From the IMG/VR virus record IMGVR_UViG_3300043219_000052, positions 1-31,189 of that record: a DNA stretch of 31,189 nucleotides; one strand, 5' to 3'. The notes under the pieces were generated by a model that searched no databases, had not been told where the DNA came from, and was given only the letters and a program-made list of their open reading frames with translations. A program made the position numbers and the translations under genes. Shown here one piece after another: positions 1 to 6,843 of this stretch. Within the stretch, counting starts at the first letter, position 1. Each line of letters starts with the position of its first letter. The stretch is from a virus.

Positions 1-234
1 GCCACCTAAGCACTAATAAGGCTATTAGCCCGCACAAGGACCAACAAGGGGGCAAGGAGGCGATTAAGGGCTATTCCGGTGTAAGGGCAGGGATAAGGGC
101 AGGACAGGCAAGAGACGGGCAGGGGGGCCTATTAAAAAGGCAATGACCCCAAGTGGGGGGCGGGGTTGTGTATAGCATAAGCCCTGACCGAATATATTAA
201 CTAAAGCAATAAAAGACAAGGCAGGCACAGAACT
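1..234. other. G-rich stretch without a confident gene
   Basis: No convincing start with a ribosome binding site is seen. Plus frame 3 is open from the window edge to a TGA at 144-146 and could be the tail of a Gly/Lys-rich protein, but nothing in it is recognisable. The plus strand carries many G runs (68-70, 85-87, 90-92, 97-99, 117-119, 122-127, 155-160, 162-165). A short CCCC-AAGT-GGGG hairpin lies near 147-158. Confidence 0.4.
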
Positions 235-396
235 ATGAGTAAGACAATAATATACGTAAAGCATGTAACTGAGTCCACTAACGTCCCTCTCAGTCCTAAT
301 ATGACCTATTGGCAGTGGTGTCAGTCACATGAACTAAGGCGTGACCCGTCTGTGTCTGTTGAGGATTTCTATGGGGATATACCCAATGACAGATAA
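235..396 (+). CDS. hypothetical protein, 53 aa
   Basis: An unrecognised small protein beginning MSKTIIYVKHV. It contains a compact aromatic/acidic stretch (TYWQWCQSHEL, then EDFYGDIP) that looks like real protein rather than chance translation. The upstream AAGGCAGG is a weak, rather distant ribosome binding site. Its stop lies 11 nt inside the next possible ORF (386). It sits at the promoter-proximal end of the packaging region, where many phages carry small genes and the small terminase subunit. It is too short to be assigned that role. Confidence 0.5.
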   Translation: MSKTIIYVKHVTESTNVPLSPNMTYWQWCQSHELRRDPSVSVEDFYGDIPNDR

Positions 397-571
397 TAAA
401 TCTATAAACGCGAGTGATGTTAACTTAGGCAACCCCCTCCCGCCCCAGAAATGGCGATAGTGCCAAGAAGTGTCGCTATATGCGGGTTATAAGAATTATA
501 AGAAAATAGACGATGTTAAATTAGGTAAGCAATGTCAGACGGAAGTTATGGTAGATTCAAAAGAAGCTTAG
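386..571 (+). pseudogene. small ORF interrupted by an in-frame amber codon
   Basis: From ATG 386 the frame reads 24 codons to TAG at 458-460. It then continues in the same frame for 36 codons of protein-like sequence (CQEVSLYAGYKNYKK and onwards) to TAG 569-571. The first ATG overlaps the end of the preceding gene, the spacing used throughout this phage. Downstream of the amber only a GTG at 470 could restart, and it has no good ribosome binding site. TAG is a genuine stop elsewhere here (portal, scaffold, 8671, 12778), so general recoding is unlikely. Options are a decayed gene, readthrough, or chance. A small terminase subunit would be expected in this area, but no motif proves it. Confidence 0.3.
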
Positions 572-584
572 GGCAACTATGAAT

Positions 585-803
585 AAACAATCGCTTATAC
601 CCCGAATAGGCAGATGGGCGATTGTTTCGGTTGAAATGACCGAGGGGGAATGCAGCCGCCCTCGTAACCAAAAGGGCTAAAGGCGCCGCAAGCCTAAGAA
701 TTGCGAAGGTGAGTGATTCACCTTAAAAGTTAAAGGACGTGCTGGCATCCTTACGGGGCTTCATCGGTTTCGATACCGACAGCACATTGGTTTTATATTT
801 TTC
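585..803 (+). ncRNA. candidate structured RNA upstream of the terminase region
   Basis: Five hairpins follow one another. (1) AAACAATCGC 585-594 pairs perfectly with GCGATTGTTT 618-627. (2) CGAGGG 641-646 pairs with CCCTCG 659-664. (3) AGGC 681-684 pairs with GCCT 692-695. (4) AAGGTGA 706-712 pairs with TCACCTT 718-724 over a 5-nt loop. (5) GTGCTG 739-744 pairs with CAGCAC 780-785 and encloses the hairpin TCGGT/ACCGA (764-779), forming a possible junction. A T-rich run (791-802) follows. A 33-codon ORF (579-680) overlaps hairpins 1 and 2 but has no ribosome binding site. No match to tRNA, tmRNA or group I/II intron cores is visible. Family and function are unknown. Confidence 0.4.
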
Positions 804-831
804 AGAATGTTAAGATAGGTAAGGATTGATA

Positions 832-981
832 ATGTATTATATACCAAAAGGGCACAGAGCAGCATCTCATGTACGGTCTGGCAAACTCCCTCGTCAGCAT
901 AAGATTAGACCGGCATGGAAAAAAGACAATCCTAAGCTAGTTGACGACAAAAAGGATTCGCTAGAAACGGCGGTTCAGTGA
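832..981 (+). CDS. hypothetical basic protein, 49 aa
   Basis: The start is well supported: AAGGA at 821-825 lies six bases before ATG 832. The product begins MYYIPKGHRAAS and is rich in Lys/Arg/His up to an acidic C-terminal third (DDKKDSLET). It has no membrane segment, Cys pairs or recognisable motif. It opens a run of tightly coupled small genes that leads into the terminase: its TGA overlaps the GTG start of the next gene. Function unknown. Confidence 0.65.
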   Translation: MYYIPKGHRAASHVRSGKLPRQHKIRPAWKKDNPKLVDDKKDSLETAVQ

Positions 982-1148
982 AAGACGATACAACGATGCT
1001 TACAGAGCGTGAGACGGTATTGATGAGTATGGATTGGCCCGACGAGCCACAAGAGATGTGTTTGCAGTGTGGGCTTAAGCAGAGAAATGCTTTTAGTTGG
1101 TTTTGTCGTATTGAATGTGAAGATAAATATGTAGAGGATAATTCGTAA
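978..1148 (+). CDS. small zinc-ribbon-like protein, 56 aa
   Basis: I chose the GTG at 978 because it overlaps the previous stop (GTGA), the coupling used between neighbours. ATG 996 in the same frame is the alternative. Neither has a strong ribosome binding site. The protein carries two Cys pairs, MCLQCG and FCRIEC, about 18 residues apart, the spacing of a small treble-clef or ribbon zinc site. The rest is hydrophilic and acidic at the C-terminus. Such mini zinc proteins are common phage accessory genes. The target is unknown. Confidence 0.6.
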   Translation: MKDDTTMLTERETVLMSMDWPDEPQEMCLQCGLKQRNAFSWFCRIECEDKYVEDNS

Positions 1149-1222
1149 TGGAACAGATATTGGCATGGATAGTATTAACGTGTATTTGGTATATTGTTTT
1201 TGGAGCGACTAAAGATTGTTAA
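1148..1222 (+). CDS. 24-aa single-span membrane peptide
   Basis: The start overlaps the previous stop (TAATG). Nearly the whole peptide is one hydrophobic helix (ILAWIVLTCIWYIVFGA) with an acidic residue before it and Lys-Asp-Cys after it, as in a single-pass inner-membrane micropeptide. The gene is very short, so the call rests on coupling and on hydrophobicity. Nothing shows whether it acts in lysis, superinfection exclusion or something else. Confidence 0.45.
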   Translation: MEQILAWIVLTCIWYIVFGATKDC

Positions 1223-1234
1223 GGAATTGAAATA

Positions 1235-1390
1235 ATGGATAGTGCAAAAGGCGAAGACTATTTTGATTGGGATATAAAGATTACCTCTAATGGCGGTATG
1301 AATGGGCAGGCTATACTCGCTCTTGAGGGACAGGGCTTTAAAGTAGTACAAGATAATAATACTGAGATATATTACATTGAAGATGAGTAA
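1235..1390 (+). CDS. hypothetical acidic protein, 51 aa
   Basis: AAGGAA at 1221-1226 lies eight bases before the ATG. The product (MDSAKGEDYFDWDIK start, EIYYIEDE end) is acidic and soluble, with an alternating pattern that suggests a small alpha/beta fold. The stop shares bases with the terminase start (TAATG), so the two are probably translationally coupled. No recognised family. Confidence 0.65.
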   Translation: MDSAKGEDYFDWDIKITSNGGMNGQAILALEGQGFKVVQDNNTEIYYIEDE

Positions 1391-3060
1391 TGCTAAGCAG
1401 TGACCCGAAAATCTTAAACCAGCAAATGATGGCCGCCAACCCCGGTTTCTGGGCAGAACAATGGAAGATCAAGCTCCAGGCCGGTCGGTTTACGTTTAAT
1501 AAGTTTGAGTACCAACAGGAGCCAATGGCTTCTCAGGCAAAGCGTATTTGTTATATGAAGGCTCGGCAATGCTTTGGTGCTACTACTAATGAGGTTTTAA
1601 AAGACCTGCATGGCATGATAATGGGAAAGTACAAGCTGGGCGTTGCTCACATCTTCCCTACTACGGATGAGGTTGGCGAGTTCAGTAAGAGTATATTTAA
1701 GCCATTGATAGCTGCTAATCCAACGGCTATTGGAAAATACGTCAAGAACGTCGCCGGTGGCACTGATACAACTTCCCTAAAGCGTGTACGTGACTCGATG
1801 CTATTCCTACGCGGAGCGCGGCTTGGCCAGAAGGTTGGTGCTACCGACGAGAATACTTCTTCTAAGACTGCTGGATTCTCTTGTGATAAGGTCGTGTTTG
1901 ATGAAGTTGACTTCATGGACCCAGAGGCCGTCGTTAAATATACGTTGAGTATGGGGATGAGTCCTCACCAACACGAAGTTTATCTTGGCAATCCCTCTCA
2001 TGAGGATTTTGGGATTGATCTTATCTTCAAGAAGTCCGATCAAAGGCATTGGTTTAGAAAATGTTCAAAGTGCAATGAGTGGACTTGTGCGGAACTTAGC
2101 TTCCCTCACTGCGTAAAGATACGCAAGGATGGCACTGGGTACGTTGGGTGTGATAAATGCGGCAGTGAGGTTCGCGTATGGGCTGGTAAGGGTACTGCTG
2201 AGTGGGTTCCACAGGTTCCGTCTCAATCAGACTATATGCACGGGTACAGGGCGTCTCAGTTAATGACCCCGTTTAATGACCCTGCTGATATATTAGAGGA
2301 CTTTGTAAATCCTCCGTTTGGTAATCTGGCGGACGTTTGTCGGTTAAGGCTTGGCATGGCTTACTCTGATAGAGCCGAGAAGCTTACTAAGCGGGATGTG
2401 CTTGCGAATTGCACTGGCAGGTTTCCGGTCGATAGAAGTATTGGCCCTTGTGCTATGGGGGTTGATGTTGGCAAGGTTGGGCATGTGGTTATCGGGACAA
2501 AGGCCGGTAAGGATAATTTCGATATACTGCACACTTGCAAGGTTGATCTGATAGCGGACGGGTTTGCGCCTGTCGCTCGGCTTGCAGAGAAGTTCAATGT
2601 TAAGAGTACTGTTATTGACATGCGGCCTTATGAGGCTATGGCGAGAGAATACCAAAGACATCAACCTAAAGATAGTACCTATTTGTGCGAGTACAGTGAT
2701 ACCCAGATAGCGGCTTCAATCTTTAATGAGGGTATAGGTGTGGTTAAGGTTCACAGGACTGGTATATTTGACAGGACTCATAACCTGCTTTCAGATGGAA
2801 GTATTTCATTACCCCATCAGTGTCCAGAGGTAGAAGAGTTTGCAAAGCAGTGTTGTAATTGTGCAAAGTTTGAAGAGAAGGATAAGAGAAAAGGCACTAT
2901 GGTATATCGGTATAGACCGACCGGCGATAAGCAAGAGCATTTCAGGAACGCCCTGAACTACTTCGTGCTGGCGGCATCAAGGAATATACTGCCGAAGGTT
3001 GGGTATAGTGGAAGTAATTCTAAACGACAAACAGAAGCTCTTATCGAAAGGGTTAGATAA
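1390..3060 (+). CDS. terminase large subunit (packaging ATPase-nuclease)
   Basis: This is the motor that pumps DNA into the procapsid through the portal and cuts it into genome lengths. The 556-aa length fits large terminases. The N-terminal ATPase has a degenerate Walker A (KARQCFGATT, about residues 57-66, lacking the usual Lys-Ser/Thr) and a clear Walker B, VVFDEVDFM, near 166-173. A zinc-ribbon insert with CSKC and CDKC pairs (about 224-257) is a GpA-type feature. The C-terminal RNase H-like nuclease shows MGVDVGKVG (about 356), VIDMRP (about 408) and EHFRNALNYF (about 516), the usual acidic triad region. The order ATPase, ribbon, nuclease is seen; the GpA-like label is from memory of the family. 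Start and stop both overlap neighbours (TAATG). Confidence 0.9.
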   Translation: MLSSDPKILNQQMMAANPGFWAEQWKIKLQAGRFTFNKFEYQQEPMASQAKRICYMKARQCFGATTNEVLKDLHGMIMGKYKLGVAHIFPTTDEVGEFSKSIFKPLIAANPTAIGKYVKNVAGGTDTTSLKRVRDSMLFLRGARLGQKVGATDENTSSKTAGFSCDKVVFDEVDFMDPEAVVKYTLSMGMSPHQHEVYLGNPSHEDFGIDLIFKKSDQRHWFRKCSKCNEWTCAELSFPHCVKIRKDGTGYVGCDKCGSEVRVWAGKGTAEWVPQVPSQSDYMHGYRASQLMTPFNDPADILEDFVNPPFGNLADVCRLRLGMAYSDRAEKLTKRDVLANCTGRFPVDRSIGPCAMGVDVGKVGHVVIGTKAGKDNFDILHTCKVDLIADGFAPVARLAEKFNVKSTVIDMRPYEAMAREYQRHQPKDSTYLCEYSDTQIAASIFNEGIGVVKVHRTGIFDRTHNLLSDGSISLPHQCPEVEEFAKQCCNCAKFEEKDKRKGTMVYRYRPTGDKQEHFRNALNYFVLAASRNILPKVGYSGSNSKRQTEALIERVR

Positions 3061-3260
3061 TGAAGAAACAAATTGGTGTAGAAGTTACATTTTCAGGTGG
3101 TGCGATTAAGAAAATACTTGGCGTTAATTGGTATGACTGCGGAGATGTCTGGACTCATATAGGCATATCTTCAGAAGACAGTAAGACGGCGAACGGCACT
3201 CACGCGTACAAGACAGAAAATCTTATGAGCCTTATAGATATTTACGATGAGGTAGACTAA
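3060..3260 (+). CDS. hypothetical protein, 66 aa
   Basis: This small soluble protein is coupled to the terminase (TAATG) and to the next gene (TAATG). The sequence suggests a small beta-rich fold: an N-terminal strand (IGVEVTFSGG), a WYDCGDVW turn, and an acidic end (LIDIYDEVD). There are no Cys pairs or membrane segments. It sits between terminase and portal, where epsilon15-like phages hold small uncharacterised genes. Function unknown. Confidence 0.7.
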   Translation: MKKQIGVEVTFSGGAIKKILGVNWYDCGDVWTHIGISSEDSKTANGTHAYKTENLMSLIDIYDEVD

Positions 3261-3448
3261 TGGGAAATCTTTTTTCAAAACCAAAAGCAACAAAGATACC
3301 AGCCCCCAAGCCGGTCGCTCCCCCTCCTATTGAGACAGCGGCACAGGCTGGCGAAGAAGTGAAGAAACAAAAACCGACTGGTAGAGAAGTTACATTCATA
3401 ACCGGCGACCTTGTACCAGAACAAAAGAAGAAAGATAAACTAGGATGA
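3260..3448 (+). CDS. small Pro/Lys-rich pre-portal protein, 62 aa
   Basis: It begins MGNLFSKPKATK, followed by a Pro/Ala stretch (PAPKPVAPPP) and a C-terminal GREVTFITGDLVPEQKKK. Short proteins with an N-terminal MG.LFS.PK, a proline-rich linker and a late G.-(S/T)-.-T-G segment commonly lie just before the portal gene in phages of this type; their role is not established. It is probably largely disordered. The start overlaps the upstream stop (TAATG) and its TGA overlaps the next ATG (ATGA). Confidence 0.7.
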   Translation: MGNLFSKPKATKIPAPKPVAPPPIETAAQAGEEVKKQKPTGREVTFITGDLVPEQKKKDKLG

Positions 3449-3636
3449 GTGTATGTTATAATATAAATTGCCATAAATGCAAGACTGCTCTTTGGGTTGC
3501 ACAAGGGAGTTCTAATTTTTATTCTGGCGAAAAAGAAACGATGAATGAGTTAGGTAAATTCCTATTCAAACATCAAGGTCACGATTTAAGTTTTGACGAT
3601 GATAATAAATTCGATTGGTATAGCGACCATGAGTGA
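3445..3636 (+). CDS. hypothetical small Cys-containing protein, 63 aa
   Basis: It starts in an ATGA overlap. The N-terminus has Cys4, Cys9 and Cys12 (CYNINCHKCKTALW), a possible zinc knuckle, followed by an acidic, aromatic C-terminus (DDDNKFDWYSDHE). The C-terminal 8 bases overlap the preferred portal start, giving translational coupling. No family recognised. Confidence 0.65.
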   Translation: MSVCYNINCHKCKTALWVAQGSSNFYSGEKETMNELGKFLFKHQGHDLSFDDDNKFDWYSDHE

Positions 3637-5257
3637 CGACAGAGCAATAAAACTATTAGCTGTATATGATAAGGCGTACCACGATGACGCTAACTTCAGG
3701 AACATCTATCAAGAGGTTGCTGACGTAATGTTTCCTCGTGAGAGTGAGATTACTACTGAACGCGCCAAGGGTGAGATACTCGGCAGGGATATTGTTGATG
3801 TTACAGGGCTTATGGCTTCTGTAGATATGGCAGCCGGTCTTTCTATCAATTTGTTCCCACCCGGAGACAAGTTTTATAACGTCCTGATGGAAGATGAGTC
3901 TCTTAATGAGATTGATGCAGTTAAAAGAAAACTTGGCGAGATTACAGAGAAGTCTCATGCTAAACGGGCAAATTCAAACTTCATGTTACAGGCAAACGAA
4001 ACGCTTCGGTCATTGGGTACTTTTGGTACTGGAAATATGTATTCCGAATGGAAGAAAGGCATTGGGCTTAACTACAGAGACTACGACATTGGCATGTATA
4101 CGTTCATGGAGAATGAACAGGGTCTTGTTGATGTAATGATGATAGAGTTCAAGTTCACCGCAAAGCAGGCTTTCCAGAAGTGGGGCGACGATGCAGGTGA
4201 GACCGTCCTTGAGAAGATGAAAGAAGAGACTACTCAGGGCGAAGAGTTTAAGTTTGTATGGATAACCCGCCCCAGAGACCTTAACAAGCAGCAGGGCGAA
4301 GGCAATAAGGCAATGCCGTTTGAATCTGTTTATATATCTCGGACTGATAGTGTAATTGTTGAGGAGAAGGGTTTTGAAGAATTCCCATTCCAGGTTCCAC
4401 GCTGGTCAAAGTCTTCAAGAGAGAAGTGGGGCAGGGGTGTTGGTACATGGGCTATTGGATTAGTGAACGCTTTGCAGGTGAAGCATCGAGACCTTGACGA
4501 AGTTGGTAATCTACATAATAATCCTCCAAAGGAAGTCCTTGAATCGTTTGAAGGCGAGGTTAGAGTTTCTCCGGGTGCATTAAACTTCGTAACAGAGCTT
4601 GGCTCTATTAGAGCAATTCAGCAACAAGCTTTAGGCGACTTCAATACAACCCTTAAATCTATTGAACTTGACCAGCAAGTAGTAAAGAAGATGTTCTTTA
4701 ATGACGCCTTTAACCAGCTCGAGCAATTGAAGGGCGACCGCAGGAATGAGCTAGAGATACGCTCACGTCTCGCTGAAGGGCTTAGGAAGTTAGTTATGCC
4801 CGTAGGCCGTATTCAGACCGAATGGCTCACAGGGCTTGTCACAAGAGACATAGGGCTGCTTGAGCGTAACGGTGAGTTTGGCGATATGCCACCTGAGATG
4901 CAGGGTAAGTCGTTTAAGATCGAATACGTTGGCAGACTTGCTCTTGAACTTCAGGCTGCTCAGTCTATTGGCTGGTTAAGGTGGGTACAAGAGGGAATAG
5001 AGATTGAAGCGTCAGTTCCCGGCACGCTTGATAATGTAGACGTTGACGGTGGGTACAGGCGTAGAGGGATTACGCTTGGTGTCAGTGTCGATGACATGGC
5101 ATCAGAAGAAGAAGTATTAGATAAGAGAGAAGAACGTTTGAGATTGCAACAGCAGGCTCATGAAAAAGAATTAGCACAGATGGCAGGACAGGCTTACCCC
5201 GGAGCTACTAAAGCTCCTGAAGACGGCAGTGCTGCTCAGAAACTTATGGAAGGATAG
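3629..5257 (+). CDS. portal / head-to-tail connector protein
   Basis: The portal forms the ring at one capsid vertex through which DNA is packaged and to which the tail binds. At about 540 aa it matches the podoviral head-tail connector family. Supporting segments are the N-terminal helix LLAVYDKAYHDDANFRNIY, the GLMASVDMAAGLSINLFPPGDKFY region, the SEWKKGIGLNYRDYDIG segment and FQVPRWSKSSREKWGRG before the long helical stem and crown. An in-frame ATG at 3593 lies further upstream. I prefer 3629 because it forms the ATGAGTGA overlap with the preceding stop, used elsewhere here. Neither has an obvious ribosome binding site, so translation is probably coupled. The C-terminus is Gln/Glu-rich and coiled-coil-like. 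Confidence 0.9.
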   Translation: MSDDRAIKLLAVYDKAYHDDANFRNIYQEVADVMFPRESEITTERAKGEILGRDIVDVTGLMASVDMAAGLSINLFPPGDKFYNVLMEDESLNEIDAVKRKLGEITEKSHAKRANSNFMLQANETLRSLGTFGTGNMYSEWKKGIGLNYRDYDIGMYTFMENEQGLVDVMMIEFKFTAKQAFQKWGDDAGETVLEKMKEETTQGEEFKFVWITRPRDLNKQQGEGNKAMPFESVYISRTDSVIVEEKGFEEFPFQVPRWSKSSREKWGRGVGTWAIGLVNALQVKHRDLDEVGNLHNNPPKEVLESFEGEVRVSPGALNFVTELGSIRAIQQQALGDFNTTLKSIELDQQVVKKMFFNDAFNQLEQLKGDRRNELEIRSRLAEGLRKLVMPVGRIQTEWLTGLVTRDIGLLERNGEFGDMPPEMQGKSFKIEYVGRLALELQAAQSIGWLRWVQEGIEIEASVPGTLDNVDVDGGYRRRGITLGVSVDDMASEEEVLDKREERLRLQQQAHEKELAQMAGQAYPGATKAPEDGSAAQKLMEG

Positions 5258-5259
5258 AT

Positions 5260-5694
5260 ATGACTTGGAGAGAAGAAGCGAAAGAACTTGGCGTACCGTT
5301 GTACGACCATAAATTAAAACGGATTAGAAAGAAAATTGATGTACTTCGTGACATTGAAATGAAGAAGATAGATGCACCGAGCGAACCGGAAAATGTAATT
5401 CTTGAAGTCAGGGAAGCAAATAAAATATGCAGGCAGGCTTTGCTCAACTATGTTACAGAAATGGGATTTAAAGATGTTTCCATTGAGGGATGTATAGAGA
5501 CATCTATTAGAAAAGGAAGGTTTTTAAATTGTAAGCGTAGAGGTATTGTATTTAGAGGAATGAAAGATGGCAACGAAACAGACAACAGCAGAACAGATAA
5601 AACAGAAACAGGCGAAAGCGAAGGAACTAGCCCAGACGTTTCAGGCAGTGTTCGAGAGTCCGAACGGGAAAGTAGTCCTGAAGGAACTGAGTAA
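5260..5694 (+). CDS. hypothetical protein whose 3' end is overprinted by the next gene
   Basis: The 144-aa product begins MTWREEAKELGVPLYDHK, a basic helical domain to about residue 100 with no recognised function. The last 42 residues are hydrophilic and Ser/Glu/Thr/Gly-rich, likely disordered. They are encoded by the same 128 bases that encode, in another frame, the start of the Bbp19-like gene. The ATG follows the portal stop by two bases with weak upstream purines. Codon content outside the overlap looks like that of the neighbours. The C-terminal tail may simply have grown into the neighbour. Confidence 0.65.
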   Translation: MTWREEAKELGVPLYDHKLKRIRKKIDVLRDIEMKKIDAPSEPENVILEVREANKICRQALLNYVTEMGFKDVSIEGCIETSIRKGRFLNCKRRGIVFRGMKDGNETDNSRTDKTETGESEGTSPDVSGSVRESERESSPEGTE

Positions 5695-5839
5695 AATGTG
5701 TTACGAAAATGAACCTACATTTGTCGATCAGAACCCTACCGGGTCAGCCTATAAAGAAGGTCGGCGTAGTATCATGATCGGGATAAGAAAACAAATAAAT
5801 AAAACATTTGAATCTAAACAGGAAAGTGCAGAACTATGA
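5567..5839 (+). CDS. Bbp19-like small virion-module protein, 90 aa
   Basis: The core (FQAVFESPNGKVVLKELSK, then SAYKEGRRSIMIGIRK) matches the pattern of the small Bbp19-type family: F-x-x-(L/V)-F-x-(S/T)-x-(D/N)-G-x-x-V-L, followed by A-x-x-E-G-(Q/R)-R-(S/A)-(V/I). These proteins lie between portal and scaffold/capsid genes in BPP-1-like podoviruses; their exact role is unsettled. A strong AGAGGAA (5554-5560) six bases before ATG 5567 fixes the start inside the preceding ORF. Its TGA overlaps the scaffold ATG (ATGA). Confidence 0.75.
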   Translation: MATKQTTAEQIKQKQAKAKELAQTFQAVFESPNGKVVLKELSKMCYENEPTFVDQNPTGSAYKEGRRSIMIGIRKQINKTFESKQESAEL

Positions 5840-6702
5840 GTGAAGAAGTAACTACCGAAACGACCACTGAAACACCAGTGACACCCGCACCGGCAGTAGT
5901 AGAAACTCCGCAGTCATTTACTGACAGCGAGGGGAATTTTACTAAGGGATGGGAAACAGCCTACTTAACAGAAGACCAGAGAGCGAACGCTAGAGTTACA
6001 GGTGGAAGAGTAACAAGCGTACAGAATCTGCTTGATACCGTAATAAACTCTGACAAGATGATTAGCGGCGACAAGATTCTTAAGCCATCAGAGAGCTTCG
6101 GTGATGAAGACTGGGACGCCTTCCACACAGCGGGCGGATGGACAAATGAAGCTATACCGATGCTTGCTCCAGAAGGCTTACCGGATGGTATATGGAACGA
6201 TGATAGAGCTACTTCTTTCTCTGAGGTATTTAATAAGCTCAGGCTTACTCCAGACCAGCAGGCAGGTATTGTCGAAGCATACAACGCTGACATACTCCAG
6301 CAGGTTACAGATAACAATAATAACACAGAGACTTCCAGTGCGGATACTAAGGCACAGTTGTTAGCTGAAAAGGGCAATGCTTATGAGCAGTTCATGCACA
6401 ATGGCAACTTTGCTGTTGAAAAGGGCATGGATGATCAAGATCACAAACAGAGAGTAATAGATAAGTTCGGCAAAGACCCCGACTTTATTCGGCTGATGGG
6501 CAATCTTGGCAGTGACTTTAACGAGTCTGGTGCTATATCGGCAGCGGCGATGGATAATACGCCAGCAGATTTACAGACACAGATAAACGGTTTAATGAAT
6601 TCGGAATCGTTTATGAAGCCAATGCACCCGGAACATAAGGCGACAATGGCAACTATAGCAAGATTACACGAAGAAAAAGCAAAGATAGCAGTACCTGCAT
6701 AG
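5836..6702 (+). CDS. scaffolding / capsid assembly protein
   Basis: Scaffolds fill and shape the procapsid and leave before DNA is packaged. This 288-aa product is acidic, starts with a Thr/Glu/Pro/Ala-rich disordered segment (residues 1-30), continues with FTKGWETAYLTEDQRANA, and ends in a helical region (MKPMHPEHKATMATIARLHEEKAKI). That layout, and the position directly before the major capsid gene, match podoviral scaffold proteins. There is no protease motif. Translation starts in an ATGA overlap. Confidence 0.8.
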   Translation: MSEEVTTETTTETPVTPAPAVVETPQSFTDSEGNFTKGWETAYLTEDQRANARVTGGRVTSVQNLLDTVINSDKMISGDKILKPSESFGDEDWDAFHTAGGWTNEAIPMLAPEGLPDGIWNDDRATSFSEVFNKLRLTPDQQAGIVEAYNADILQQVTDNNNNTETSSADTKAQLLAEKGNAYEQFMHNGNFAVEKGMDDQDHKQRVIDKFGKDPDFIRLMGNLGSDFNESGAISAAAMDNTPADLQTQINGLMNSESFMKPMHPEHKATMATIARLHEEKAKIAVPA

Positions 6703-6843
6703 CAGGCGTGTTTGTGGGATACCCCAGAAATGGACCCCAAGCATGGTAGTGTTTCTACCCGCTTAACGGCGTAAGTAGAGAAGACCCAATAGGATACCCT
6801 TCTCGATTAAATGTAAATTAAATCTAATCAGAAGGAAATTATT
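6703..6843 (+). promoter_or_regulatory. leader of the major capsid gene with small hairpins
   Basis: This is the longest gap in the head module. It holds TGGG-ATAC-CCCA (6715-6726). A second hairpin pairs TCTAC (6754-6758) with GTAGA (6775-6779) around an inner CCG/CGG pair. An A/T-rich stretch (about 6808-6832) ends in AAGGA seven bases before the capsid ATG. No good sigma70 promoter or U-tract terminator is evident. mRNA processing, stability or a phage-specific promoter are possibilities. Confidence 0.35.

Noticed and set aside
386-571. Stop-codon reassignment (TAG as sense)
   Set aside because: TAG cleanly ends the portal, scaffold, the 264-aa and the 163-aa genes at expected lengths, so general recoding does not fit.
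579-680. 33-codon ORF
   Set aside because: There is no ribosome binding site, and the bases are better explained by two perfect hairpins.
739-785. tRNA or tmRNA end
   Set aside because: A T-arm-like hairpin (TCGGT/ACCGA) is present, but there is no anticodon arm, CCA end or 7-base acceptor.
787-816. Promoter TTGGTT-18-TAAGAT before 832
   Set aside because: The predicted start would remove the ribosome binding site of the only gene it could serve.
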